This document shows, one piece after another, positions 1 to 7,520 of a stretch of DNA of 40,396 bases (the first letter of the stretch is position 1; each line of letters starts with the position of its first letter). The position numbers and the translations under genes were made by a program. The notes beneath the pieces are model-generated. The model saw nothing but the letters and a program-made list of their open reading frames with translations, searched no databases and was not told where the DNA came from. Source of the DNA: an uncultured Eubacteriales bacterium. Its GTDB lineage: Bacteria; Bacillota; Clostridia; Christensenellales; Aristaeellaceae. Where the stretch lies: NCBI GenBank assembly GCA_902785105.1, contig CACZXF010000042.1:1-40396 (forward strand). The letters are read 5' to 3'.

Positions 1-113
1 TTGAGGGCGGGCGCCGAAACGGCGCCCCTACAAGGTAGCGGGAGTCGCTATTAATTTTCAATTGTCAATTGTCAATTTTCAATTCATCTCCCCGACAAAC
101 TTCAATTTATCAC
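1..113 (-). repeat. GC-rich arm/core repeat, cut by window edge, with heptamer insert
   Basis: Bases 1-36 are the inner half of the GC-rich core in reverse orientation (GGGCGCCG/CGGCGCCC hairpin, then CCCCTACAAGG). Bases 51-85 are degenerate TCAATTN heptamers. Bases 86-113 are the constant arm in reverse (CTCCCCGACAAACTTCAATT). A heptamer array therefore lies between core and arm, an arrangement the complete copies do not have. The rest of the element is outside the window. Confidence 0.75.
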
Positions 114-129
114 CCAGACCAAACAAAAC

Positions 130-161
130 GGCAGTCATCGAGTCTCTTCTCAATGACTGCC
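130..161 (-). terminator. Terminator of the DUF1275 gene
   Basis: GGCAGTCAT (130-138) pairs with ATGACTGCC (153-161), and GAG/CTC continues the stem after one mismatch. On the minus strand the hairpin follows the stop codon at 181 and is followed by GTTTTGTTT. It looks like an intrinsic terminator with an imperfect U-tract. Confidence 0.65.
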
Positions 162-180
162 ATGGTATGGCGGCGGCGAA

Positions 181-903
181 TCACCAGCCGTATTTTTTGA
201 AGATGGACTTGAGGCGGCTGCGGCCCTTCCAGCCCATGAGCCAGAAGGAGACAGCCAGCAGGACGCAGCAGACCCAGATGGAGCGCTCGCCCCACCGGGG
301 GCAGAGATTGCCGCCGATGCCCGCGCCGATGGCGAAGGCGACGATGACGCCGAAGTAATACCCGGCGCGCTGGAGGTAGGCCGGGTCGTGGCTCCGGGTG
401 TAGTGGGCCAGGGCGTCCATGGTGCTGCGGATGTTGCCGATGCACATGGTGCTAGCGTAGGCGTAGCCGTGGATCGTGCGGAAGGCCTGCACCTGCATGG
501 CGCAGGTCAGCGATACGATGCAGTTGGCCAGCAGGTTCAGCCCCTGCCCCATAAAGCCCACCGCCAGCAGCAGGGCCGCCTGAACGGCCACCACGATCTG
601 CCGCCAGTGGAGCTTTTCATGTTGGATCTCCGTATACATGTGGATGTGTTCACAGATGAACACGCCCAGCGCGAAGGCCAGCAGCGGGAAGAAATAGCGC
701 CAGCCTTCGGAAAACTCGCCCGTCAGCAGGTGGGTGCTCATCATCACCACGTTGCCCGTCTGCGCGTTGGCGTAGACGTGGCCCCGCACCATATAGGTGT
801 AGGCGTCCTGATATCCGCCGCTGGCCGCCAGCAACATGTTCAGTATGAACGCCTCCGACATCTGCTGCTCCTGGGTCAATGCTTCGCGTATGTCAAAGTG
901 CAT
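181..903 (-). CDS. DUF1275 (YoaK-like) integral membrane protein
   Basis: This 240-residue protein has about six hydrophobic segments and the DUF1275/YoaK pattern: an early GGYQDAYTY motif in the first membrane segment, TGN about 20 residues later, CAMQVQAFR mid-protein and a second GN(I)R motif. The family is a widespread set of small inner-membrane proteins with no settled substrate, so transport is only an inference. The start is placed at the ATG ending at 903 because AGAGG lies about 9 nt upstream; an upstream in-frame ATG would add a tail of non-family sequence derived from repeat DNA. It is a single-gene unit with its own downstream hairpin. Confidence 0.85.
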   Translation of the reverse strand: MHFDIREALTQEQQMSEAFILNMLLAASGGYQDAYTYMVRGHVYANAQTGNVVMMSTHLLTGEFSEGWRYFFPLLAFALGVFICEHIHMYTEIQHEKLHWRQIVVAVQAALLLAVGFMGQGLNLLANCIVSLTCAMQVQAFRTIHGYAYASTMCIGNIRSTMDALAHYTRSHDPAYLQRAGYYFGVIVAFAIGAGIGGNLCPRWGERSIWVCCVLLAVSFWLMGWKGRSRLKSIFKKYGW

Positions 904-968
904 CTTCAAGAAACCTCTTTGAGTGGAATTAGGGAGTAGGCAGATATACAGGGATTTGTTGGGGAGAA

Positions 969-1077
969 ATTTCAAATGGGAAATGGGCAATGTAAAATTG
1001 AGTTACCCGGGAACGCCTGTAATTACAGGGCGGCAGCGACCGTTTCCATTTCCCATTTGGCATTTCCCATTTGAAAC
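969..1077. repeat. Heptamer-arm inverted repeat, AATGGGN dialect
   Basis: A perfect 16-bp inverted repeat, TTTCAAATGGGAAATG (970-985) and its complement (1061-1076), is built of AATGGGN heptamers. The right arm carries extra heptamer units (1043-1060). The interior holds a 14-bp palindrome CCTGTAATTACAGG (1016-1029). It fills the gap between two leftward genes. Confidence 0.8.
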
Positions 1078-1097
1078 TCACCAAAACAAATTACAAT

Positions 1098-2222
1098 TTA
1101 CCTCAGCAGCAGCACGATAAACTGGCTGCACAGCACCACGCTCACCAGCGCTATCGGGTAGGTAGCGGCGTAGGCGGAAGCCACGTCGTCGGTGCCGGCG
1201 ACGGAGATCAGGGTGCCGAGGGCGGGGGTGGAGGTCATGCCGCCGGTGATGGAGCCCAGGTTGTTGAACAGGCTCAGCTTCATCAGCTTGGAGGCGATGA
1301 AGTAACCCACGAACATGGGCACGAGGGTCATCAGCGCGCCGTAGACGAAGAGCATGGGGCCCTCCCGCTGAAGGGTCTCCACGAAGCCCGCGCCGCCGGA
1401 GACACCCGCGCCGATGAGGAACAGCATCAGGCCCAGCTCGCGGAGGGTCTTGAGGATCGGCACGGGGACGGAGATGTCCAGCGGGCCGATGTGGGCGAAG
1501 TGGCCGAACAGCAGGCCCACGATCAGCGGGCCGCCGGTGGTGCCCAGGGAGAACTCCGCGCCGCCGGGCAGGGGGATCTTCACGTTGCCCAGCAGTATGC
1601 CCAGGGCGATGCAGGAGGTCAGGGGGAAGAGGCCGAACTCGTCCAGATGGATCAGCTTGCCCTCATAGGCCTTCAGCTCCACGGTGTTGGCCGCCTCGAA
1701 GCGCTTGCGCTCGGCGTCCAGGTCCACATGCATCAGCTTGGGGACGAGCTGCACGAACAGCACCACGCCCACCACGCCGAAGGGATAGGCGATGGCATAG
1801 CCCGTGGTTGCCAGATCGGACATCTCGCCCGCCGCCTCCTGCGCCGCGGCCAGGCCGGGGGTGGAGGTCAGCGCGCCGGTCATCAGGCCCACGCCCAACT
1901 CCGGACGGATGCCCGCCAGCTTCACGATCAGCGTACAGACCGCCGCGCCGCTGAATATGATGACGAAGCCCAGCAGGATGTACTTGGTGGCGTTGTGCTT
2001 GAAGTCACGGAAGAACTTCGGGCCGGCGATGAAGCCCACCGAGCCCACGAAACAGACCAGTCCAAAGTTGCGCACGATGGCGTCGATCTTGACGCCGAAA
2101 TGGCCGAATACCAGCGCCACCAGCAGCACGCCCGCGGTGCCCAGCTCGATGCCCTTGATCTTGATCGCGCCGATGGCATAGCCGATGGCCGCGATGACGA
2201 AGATAGCCAGTAAGTTGCTCAT
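1098..2222 (-). CDS. AspT/YidE-like membrane carrier (two half repeats, no RCK domain)
   Basis: A 374-residue polytopic membrane protein made of two homologous halves. Each half carries the signature of the aspartate-alanine exchanger (AAE) family: GALTSTPGL at about 116-124 and GGMTSTPALG at about 328-337. Family members usually have about 550 residues, with TrkA_C/RCK domains between the halves. Here the halves are joined by a short charged linker (about 172-200, DLDAERKRFE onward), so the regulatory domain is absent. The ATG at 2222 has AGGAGG 8 nt upstream. It lies 139 nt downstream of metG on the same strand with a heptamer palindrome between. Transport of an organic anion or amino acid is family-based inference and the substrate is unknown. 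Confidence 0.8.
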   Translation of the reverse strand: MSNLLAIFVIAAIGYAIGAIKIKGIELGTAGVLLVALVFGHFGVKIDAIVRNFGLVCFVGSVGFIAGPKFFRDFKHNATKYILLGFVIIFSGAAVCTLIVKLAGIRPELGVGLMTGALTSTPGLAAAQEAAGEMSDLATTGYAIAYPFGVVGVVLFVQLVPKLMHVDLDAERKRFEAANTVELKAYEGKLIHLDEFGLFPLTSCIALGILLGNVKIPLPGGAEFSLGTTGGPLIVGLLFGHFAHIGPLDISVPVPILKTLRELGLMLFLIGAGVSGGAGFVETLQREGPMLFVYGALMTLVPMFVGYFIASKLMKLSLFNNLGSITGGMTSTPALGTLISVAGTDDVASAYAATYPIALVSVVLCSQFIVLLLR

Positions 2223-2269
2223 AGTGATGCCTCCTGAGCAAAGGGTCCTTTGTGTGGGTCGAGGGGGAA

Positions 2270-2358
2270 GTCGGGGAAGGAAGTTGAGTTTGGAGTTGGG
2301 AGTTGTATCGGTTGGAACGGGGATAACACCCCACTCCCCACTTCCAACTCCCCACTCA
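2270..2358. repeat. Heptamer-arm inverted repeat, GGAGTTG dialect
   Basis: The left arm (about 2275-2305) is GGAAGTTGAGTTTGGAGTTG and onward. The right arm (about 2330-2357) is CCCCACTTCCAACTCCCCAC and its continuation. Both are degenerate 7-nt units of the CCCACTT/CCAACTC type, arranged to form a hairpin in the metG-carrier gap. Confidence 0.7.
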
Positions 2359-2361
2359 TAA

Positions 2362-4347
2362 TTACCCTATCGCGCTGCCCGGCGCCACGTCGCCATCCAC
2401 GGTCAGCAGGCGGACGGAGCCGTCGGGGTCCTCGGCGCAGAGGAGCATGCCCTCGGAGACCTGGCCGGCCATCTTGCGGGGGGCGAAGTTGTTCACCAGC
2501 ACCACGGTTTTGCCCACCATCTCCTCGGGGGTGTAGAACTTGGCGATGCCGGAGCAGACGGTCTTGGTCTGGCCGTTGCCGATGTCCAGGGTCTCCTTCA
2601 GGAGCTTTTCGGACTTCTCCACCTTCTCGCAGGCGATGACCTTCGCGGCGATGAACTTGACCTTCATGAAGTCGTCGAAGGTGGCGAGGCCGTTGTTCTC
2701 GGGCTTTGGCTCCGCCTTCTTTTCGGCCTTCTTCTCCTGCTTCTTTTCGGCCTTGGCTTCCTTCTTGGCGGCCTTGTCGGTCTCGCCGGCCATGGCCTCC
2801 AGCTCCTTCTTGATGTCCACCCGGGGGAACAGGGCCTCGCCCTTCTTCACCACGGTGCCGGGTTTGAGCTGGCCGAACTTCCGGATGGACTCCCAGGTCT
2901 TGAGGGAATCATCTTCCACGCCCAACTGCGCGTAGATGCGCTCGGGGGTGGAGGGCATGGTGGGATAGATATACACGCCGATGGCGCGGATGCACTCGGC
3001 CAGTACGTACATGACGGTCTGGAGCCGGGGGGTGCCCTCCTCGGACTTGCCCAGCACCCAGGGCTGGGTGATGTCGATGTACTTGTTGCACTCGCCGATG
3101 AGCTTCCAGATCTCCGCCAGCGCCACGGAGAATTGCAGCCTGTTCATCTGCTCCTCCACGATGCCGGGGAGGGCCTCGAAGCGCTCAATCAGCGCCCTGT
3201 CGGGTTCCTCATAGGCGTTAGGCGCGGGGACCACACCACCGAAATACTTCTCGATCATCGCCACGGTGCGGCTGACCAGGTTGCCCAGGTCGTTCACCAG
3301 GTCGGCGTTCATGCGGGTGAGCATGGCCTCGTTGGTGTAGTTGCCGTCCGCGCCGAAGGGCATTTCGCGCATGAGGTAGTAGCGCAGGGCATCCACGCCG
3401 TAGCGCTCGACGATGGGGCCGGGATAGACGATGTTGCCCTTGGACTTGGACATCTTGTCCGCGCCGAAGAGCAGCCAGCCGTGGCCGAACACCTGCTTGG
3501 GCAGCGGCAGGCCCAGCGCGTGGAGCATGATGGGCCAGTAGATGGTGTGGAAGCGCACGATCTCCTTGCCCACCAGATGGACGTCGGCGGGCCAGTATTT
3601 CTTGAACTTCTCGTCGTGGTCCGTGCCGTAGCCCAGCGCGGTGATATAATTGGAAAGCGCGTCGATCCAGACGTAGACCACATGGCCGGGGTCGAAATCC
3701 ACCGGCACGCCCCACTTGAACGAAGTGCGGCTGACGCACAGGTCTTGGAGGCCGGGGCGCAGGAAGTTGTTCAGCATCTCATTGGCTCTCGACGGCGGCT
3801 GGATGAAATCGGGATGGTCCTCGATGTACTTGATCATCCAGTCCTGATACTTGCTCATCCGGAAGAAATAGCTCTCCTCCTTCATGGGCTCCACGGGGCG
3901 GCCGCAGTCGGGGCACTTGCCGTCCTTCACCTGGGTGGGCGTCCAGAAGGACTCGCAGGGCGTGCAGTACAGGCCCTCGTATTCGCTCTTGTAGATGTCG
4001 CCCTGATCGTAGAACTGCTTGAAGATCTTCTGGACGATCTTCATGTGGCGGTCCTCGGTGGTGCGGATGAAATCGTCGTATTCGATGTTCATCAGCTTCC
4101 ACAGCTCCTTGGTCTCGGCGACGATCTTGTCCACGAACTGCTGGGGCGTCACCCCGGCCTCGGCGGCCTTGCGCTCGATCTTCTGGCCGTGCTCGTCGGT
4201 GCCGGTGAGGAAGTAGGTGTCATAGCCGGTCTGCTTCTTGAAGCGGATCATGGTGTCCGCCGCCACCGTGGTGTAGGTGTGGCCGATGTGCATGTTGCCG
4301 CTGGGATAGTAGATGGGCGTGGTGAGATAAAAAGTCGGTTTTGCCAT
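2362..4347 (-). CDS. metG: Methionyl-tRNA synthetase
   Basis: Charges tRNA-Met in the cytoplasm. The 661-residue protein has the class I signature HIGH (20-23, in NMHIGH) and KMSKS (298-302). A four-cysteine zinc knuckle (C128, C131, C145, C148) lies in the connective-peptide region, and an anticodon-binding helical domain follows. A Lys/Ala/Glu-rich linker (about 515-550) leads to a C-terminal OB-fold tRNA-binding domain (from about 555, FMKVKFIAAKV and CSGIAKFYTPEEM), as in the dimeric form of the enzyme. The leader upstream is a T-box with an AUG specifier, so expression should respond to uncharged tRNA-Met. The ATG is preceded by GGAGGGAAGACA. Confidence 0.97.
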   Translation of the reverse strand: MAKPTFYLTTPIYYPSGNMHIGHTYTTVAADTMIRFKKQTGYDTYFLTGTDEHGQKIERKAAEAGVTPQQFVDKIVAETKELWKLMNIEYDDFIRTTEDRHMKIVQKIFKQFYDQGDIYKSEYEGLYCTPCESFWTPTQVKDGKCPDCGRPVEPMKEESYFFRMSKYQDWMIKYIEDHPDFIQPPSRANEMLNNFLRPGLQDLCVSRTSFKWGVPVDFDPGHVVYVWIDALSNYITALGYGTDHDEKFKKYWPADVHLVGKEIVRFHTIYWPIMLHALGLPLPKQVFGHGWLLFGADKMSKSKGNIVYPGPIVERYGVDALRYYLMREMPFGADGNYTNEAMLTRMNADLVNDLGNLVSRTVAMIEKYFGGVVPAPNAYEEPDRALIERFEALPGIVEEQMNRLQFSVALAEIWKLIGECNKYIDITQPWVLGKSEEGTPRLQTVMYVLAECIRAIGVYIYPTMPSTPERIYAQLGVEDDSLKTWESIRKFGQLKPGTVVKKGEALFPRVDIKKELEAMAGETDKAAKKEAKAEKKQEKKAEKKAEPKPENNGLATFDDFMKVKFIAAKVIACEKVEKSEKLLKETLDIGNGQTKTVCSGIAKFYTPEEMVGKTVVLVNNFAPRKMAGQVSEGMLLCAEDPDGSVRLLTVDGDVAPGSAIG

Positions 4348-4364
4348 TGTCTTCCCTCCAATCC

Positions 4365-4401
4365 AAAAAGCAGCCGTCCCCCAAACCAGGGGCGCGGCTG
4401 C
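4365..4401 (-). terminator. T-box-controlled terminator of metG
   Basis: On the minus strand GCAGCCG-CG-CCCC pairs with GGGG-GA-CGGCTGC and is followed by TTTTT, 17 nt before the metG start. It directly follows the T-box sequence, so antiterminator and terminator should be mutually exclusive. Confidence 0.85.
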
Positions 4402-4605
4402 GCGGTACCAACCCTATTCACGCAGGGGCAGACCCCCGCGCCTTAAATGCCTTAACGCGGCCAGTACGCCGGACGCTCAGCGCAATTACGCGGTTCACGC
4501 CCGAAGCTCAGGAGCCATCTTCACGCGCCCCGCCGCCGCCGGCTCCCACCTGCCCCGGCTCTCTTTGGACGCGAAAACGCGCTACTCTCTCCCTCATCGC
4601 CATTG
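4365..4605 (-). promoter_or_regulatory. T-box leader with methionine (AUG) specifier
   Basis: Read on the minus strand, the leader begins with the GAGAGAGTA-type 5' motif (about 4585-4597). It holds GTGAAG-ATG-GCTCCTGAG (around 4504-4524, ATG at 4516-4518), which matches the specifier-loop layout, and then the T-box antiterminator sequence GGGTTGGTACCGCG (about 4401-4414), then the terminator hairpin. The ATG specifier agrees with the downstream metG. T-box leaders let uncharged tRNA stabilise the antiterminator. The stem I fold was not computed. Confidence 0.88.
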
Positions 4606-4611
4606 CCTTTC

Positions 4612-4640
4612 ATTATAACGGGTCATAGGTTAAAATTCAA
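4612..4640 (-). promoter_or_regulatory. metG T-box promoter
   Basis: Minus strand TTGAAT (4635-4640), 17-nt spacer, TATAAT (4612-4617). The predicted transcript start falls at about 4605, just at the 5' end of the T-box. Confidence 0.85.
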
Positions 4641-4664
4641 GATAATCCCTGTAAATGGGGAGGA

Positions 4665-4830
4665 TTGAGGGATTTTGGGTGAGATATGGGGAGATTTATC
4701 GAAGAGTGGAGAGTGAAGAGTGGAGAGTGGAGTTATCAGTGCAGAAACCCCATAAAATCTATGAAATCCAAAGGATTTCCATCAAAACTCCACTCTTCAC
4801 TCTCCACTCTCAAATCCCCGACCCCATTTC
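4665..4830. repeat. Heptamer-arm inverted repeat, GAGTGGA dialect
   Basis: A perfect 23-bp inverted repeat: 4703-4725 (AGAGTGGAGAGTGAAGAGTG plus GAG) and its complement at 4788-4810. The interior contains AAATCC-AAA-GGATTT (about 4764-4778), a short hairpin core also present at 13298 and 25511. Outside the arms, GGGGAGATTTATCG (about 4688-4701) and CAAATCCCCG (4811-4820) resemble the constant arms of the GC-rich element family. Confidence 0.85.
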
Positions 4831-4882
4831 CCGTCAAAATTGCCCCGATTGTGAATAAATCTGGGCTTATTTCAGAGAATGG

Positions 4883-4911
4883 TTGAAGAATACAGCGGAA
4901 TTCGGTATAAT
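4883..4911 (+). promoter_or_regulatory. Promoter of the two-component operon
   Basis: TTGAAG (4883-4888), 17-nt spacer, TATAAT (4906-4911), 35 nt before the response regulator start. Confidence 0.8.
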
Positions 4912-4946
4912 GAAGGTATAAATGTGATATTCGGGGTGATTAATAT

Positions 4947-5642
4947 ATGTCTATGTATCCGCTTATCCTCATTGCGGACGACGATCCGGTGGTGCATGAG
5001 TCGCTGGGTCTGTATCTGGGTTCCGAAGGCTACGAGCATCAGAGCGCCTATGACGGACAGCAGGCGCTGGAGATGGTGGAGAGCCTGCACCCCGATATGA
5101 TGGTGCTGGACCTGATGATGCCCAAGGTCTCCGGCATCGACGTCTGCCGCCAGATCCGGCAGACCAGCTCGCTGCCCATCATCATGCTGACGGCCAAGGG
5201 CGAGGAGATCGACCGCATACTGGGCCTTGAGCTGGGCGCGGACGACTATATCGTAAAGCCCTTCTCCCCCCGGGAGGTGCTGGCCCGCATCAAGGCGGTG
5301 CTCAGGCGCTTCTCCGAAAAGCAGGGCGAGGAGGACAGCTCCATCATCCGCCTGCCGCAGCTGGAGATCTCCCTTGAAAACTATCAGGTCAAGGTGGCCG
5401 GCAAGGTCATCCCCTGCACGCCCAAGGAGGTCGAGATCCTGCACATGCTGACCAGCAACGTCGGCCAGGTCTTCTCCCGGGAGCAGATCCTCTCCAGGGT
5501 CTGGGGCTATGATTACTTCGGGGACACCCGCACCGTGGACGCCCACATCAAGCGCATCCGTCAGAAGCTGCCCCAGGAGAACGTGCCCTGGGCGCTCAAG
5601 ACGGTCTACGGCGTGGGCTACAGGTTTGAGGTCAACGCATGA
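4947..5642 (+). CDS. OmpR/PhoB-type response regulator
   Basis: A 231-residue DNA-binding regulator. The receiver domain (1-120) has the acidic cluster D11-D13, phospho-acceptor D55 (in VLDLMMP), T82 and K104 (in VKPF). The C-terminal winged-helix domain (about 133-231) has the family signatures CTPKEVEIL, FSREQIL and the RTVDAHIKRIRQK recognition region, ending in TVYGVGYRF. It is translationally coupled to the histidine kinase, whose ATG overlaps its stop by 4 nt (ATGA). It most likely acts as a phosphorylation-dependent transcription factor. Whether it controls the wall protein two genes downstream is inference. Confidence 0.95.
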   Translation: MSMYPLILIADDDPVVHESLGLYLGSEGYEHQSAYDGQQALEMVESLHPDMMVLDLMMPKVSGIDVCRQIRQTSSLPIIMLTAKGEEIDRILGLELGADDYIVKPFSPREVLARIKAVLRRFSEKQGEEDSSIIRLPQLEISLENYQVKVAGKVIPCTPKEVEILHMLTSNVGQVFSREQILSRVWGYDYFGDTRTVDAHIKRIRQKLPQENVPWALKTVYGVGYRFEVNA

Positions 5643-7396
5643 AAAAGAGCAGTGTGCTGATACGGCGCGCGGCTCTCTTCACGGCAACCGTGATGGCTGT
5701 CACGGTTGCCGTCAGTTTGTGCGGCTATGGCATTGCAACGTGGATACAGTCCCGCGCCGCCGCAAAGAATCAAATCACAGGCCAATTGGCTTATCTCGTG
5801 GAGCTGACGGATAAGATGAGCGACGCCGCGCGGCTGAAGGACGCCGCCGCGGCCCTCGCGTCCACCGGCTCCATGGTCTGGTATGCCGACGGCGACGGGG
5901 ACATGGAATGCCTCACCGGCGACCTGCCCGCCCCCCAGCCCGGCTATTATAAGGACGAGGGCAAACACTGGTACTGCGCCGACGCCGACCTGGGCGGAGG
6001 CGAGGACCGGGAATACCTGGGCAAGATCGCCGTGGCCGCGCCGCTGAAAATGCCGTCGTGGCTGGGCTTTCTGCCCGTGGGAGGGCTTGCCGCGCTGCTG
6101 GGCTTCATCGCCGCGCGTCTGGTGCTGAGCCATCAGAAGCGGCTGGAGGCGCTGATGCAGGCCCAGTCGGAGAGCATCGCCCGCCTGCGGGATGACGCCG
6201 TGGCCATGGCCGACGGCCATCTGGAGACCCGCGCCGACGAAAAGGCCGAGGGCGAGCTGGGCGAGCTGGGAAGGGCGCTGAACCACCTGTCCGACCAGTT
6301 GAGCCGCAACATGTACACACTCATCGTGGAGCGCAACCGACTGCGCAACATGCTGAACGGTTTGTCCGAGGGCATCGTGGCCGTCAACGCCGAGGGCCGG
6401 GTCACCCACACCAACCCCGCGCTGGGGCGGCTCGTGCCCCGTGCCAAGTCCGGCCAGCACTTCGCCGACGCGCGGATGAAGACCATCCCCGACGAGACCA
6501 TCTGGGCGGACTTCGACAAGGTCATCGCCAGCGGCGAGTCCCTCACCCGGAACTTTGAATCGAGGGACATGATACTGCGGATGACGGTGACACCCATCGT
6601 GGACGAGATCGACGTCATCGCCGGCGCCGTGGGCCTGTTCTCAGACATCACGCAGATGGAGCGCTTGGAGAAGACCCGGCGGGACTACGTCTCCAACGTC
6701 AACCACGAGCTGCGCACGCCGCTGACCGCCATGCGGGCGCTGATCGAACCCCTCAAGGAGGGCATGGTCACCGAGGAGGCCGACCGGCAGCGCTATTATG
6801 ACATCATCCTCCGGGAGATCATGCGCCTGTCGCGGCTCATCAACGACCAATTGGAGCTGTCGAGGCTCCAGTCCGGCACGCTGTCCATCGAGAAGTCGAG
6901 GATGGCGCTGGACGACCTGGTCTACGACGTCTGCGACCGCTACACCGCCATCGCCAGGGAACATAAGCTTGAACTCAGGATCGACACCGATTTCAGCGCC
7001 TGCCCGCCGGTCTACGCCAACGCCGACCGGGTGGAGCAGATGCTCATCATACTACTGGACAACGCCATCAAGTACACCGAGGAGGGCTGGGTGGCCGTGT
7101 CCGCCACATGGGATGTGGAAAAGGTGGTCGTCACCGTCCGCGATACCGGCATCGGCATCGAGGAAAACGACCTGCCCTATGTATTCGACCGCTTCTATAA
7201 AGTCGATAAGGCCCACAGCGGCAAGGGCAGCGGCCTCGGCCTCTCCATCGCCAGGGAGCTTTTGAAGCGCATGGACGAGGACATCTGGGTCGAAAGCGAA
7301 AAGGGCAAGGGAACGGCGTTCTCGTTTACCATTCATCGGTATACGGAACAGCAGAGGCCCGCGGAGGATGACGACTCCCTCAGTCAGCTTCGCTGA
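5639..7396 (+). CDS. PhoR-like sensor histidine kinase
   Basis: A 585-residue membrane kinase paired with the response regulator. It has an N-terminal membrane segment (about 11-35), a short extracytoplasmic domain (36-135), a second membrane segment (about 140-160), a HAMP-like region, a PAS-like domain (about 240-340), and a HisKA domain with phospho-acceptor His356 (VNHELRTPLT). The HATPase domain follows, with N-box LLDNAIKYT, DTGIGI, the FYK F-box and GKGSGLGLSI. The overlapping start couples its translation to the regulator. The last seven codons (DSLSQLR) and the stop lie inside a CTCCCTC palindrome, so the extreme C-terminus is repeat-encoded and follows a normal HATPase end (FSFTIHRY). 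Confidence 0.95.
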   Translation: MKKSSVLIRRAALFTATVMAVTVAVSLCGYGIATWIQSRAAAKNQITGQLAYLVELTDKMSDAARLKDAAAALASTGSMVWYADGDGDMECLTGDLPAPQPGYYKDEGKHWYCADADLGGGEDREYLGKIAVAAPLKMPSWLGFLPVGGLAALLGFIAARLVLSHQKRLEALMQAQSESIARLRDDAVAMADGHLETRADEKAEGELGELGRALNHLSDQLSRNMYTLIVERNRLRNMLNGLSEGIVAVNAEGRVTHTNPALGRLVPRAKSGQHFADARMKTIPDETIWADFDKVIASGESLTRNFESRDMILRMTVTPIVDEIDVIAGAVGLFSDITQMERLEKTRRDYVSNVNHELRTPLTAMRALIEPLKEGMVTEEADRQRYYDIILREIMRLSRLINDQLELSRLQSGTLSIEKSRMALDDLVYDVCDRYTAIAREHKLELRIDTDFSACPPVYANADRVEQMLIILLDNAIKYTEEGWVAVSATWDVEKVVVTVRDTGIGIEENDLPYVFDRFYKVDKAHSGKGSGLGLSIARELLKRMDEDIWVESEKGKGTAFSFTIHRYTEQQRPAEDDDSLSQLR

Positions 7397-7485
7397 CAGC
7401 TCCCTCTGGGAGGGAGCCTTAAGACGGTCCCCCAAAAGGCTCCCTCCCAGAGGGAGCTGTCACGCGGAGCGTGACTGAGGGAGTC
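7373..7485. repeat. CTCCCTC palindromic repeat (solo copy)
   Basis: GACTCCCTCAGTC (7373-7385) is the exact complement of GACTGAGGGAGTC (7473-7485). Inside are TCAGCTTCGCTGA-type hairpins and a second pair, CTCCCTCTGGGAGGGAG and CTCCCTCCCAGAGGGAG. The whole can fold as a long hairpin. The same core occurs inside the composite element at 35853-36029. Here it overlaps the end of the kinase gene. Confidence 0.85.
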
Positions 7486-7520
7486 CGTAACTTCTACCAA
7501 AATCAAAACGAGGTGATGCT

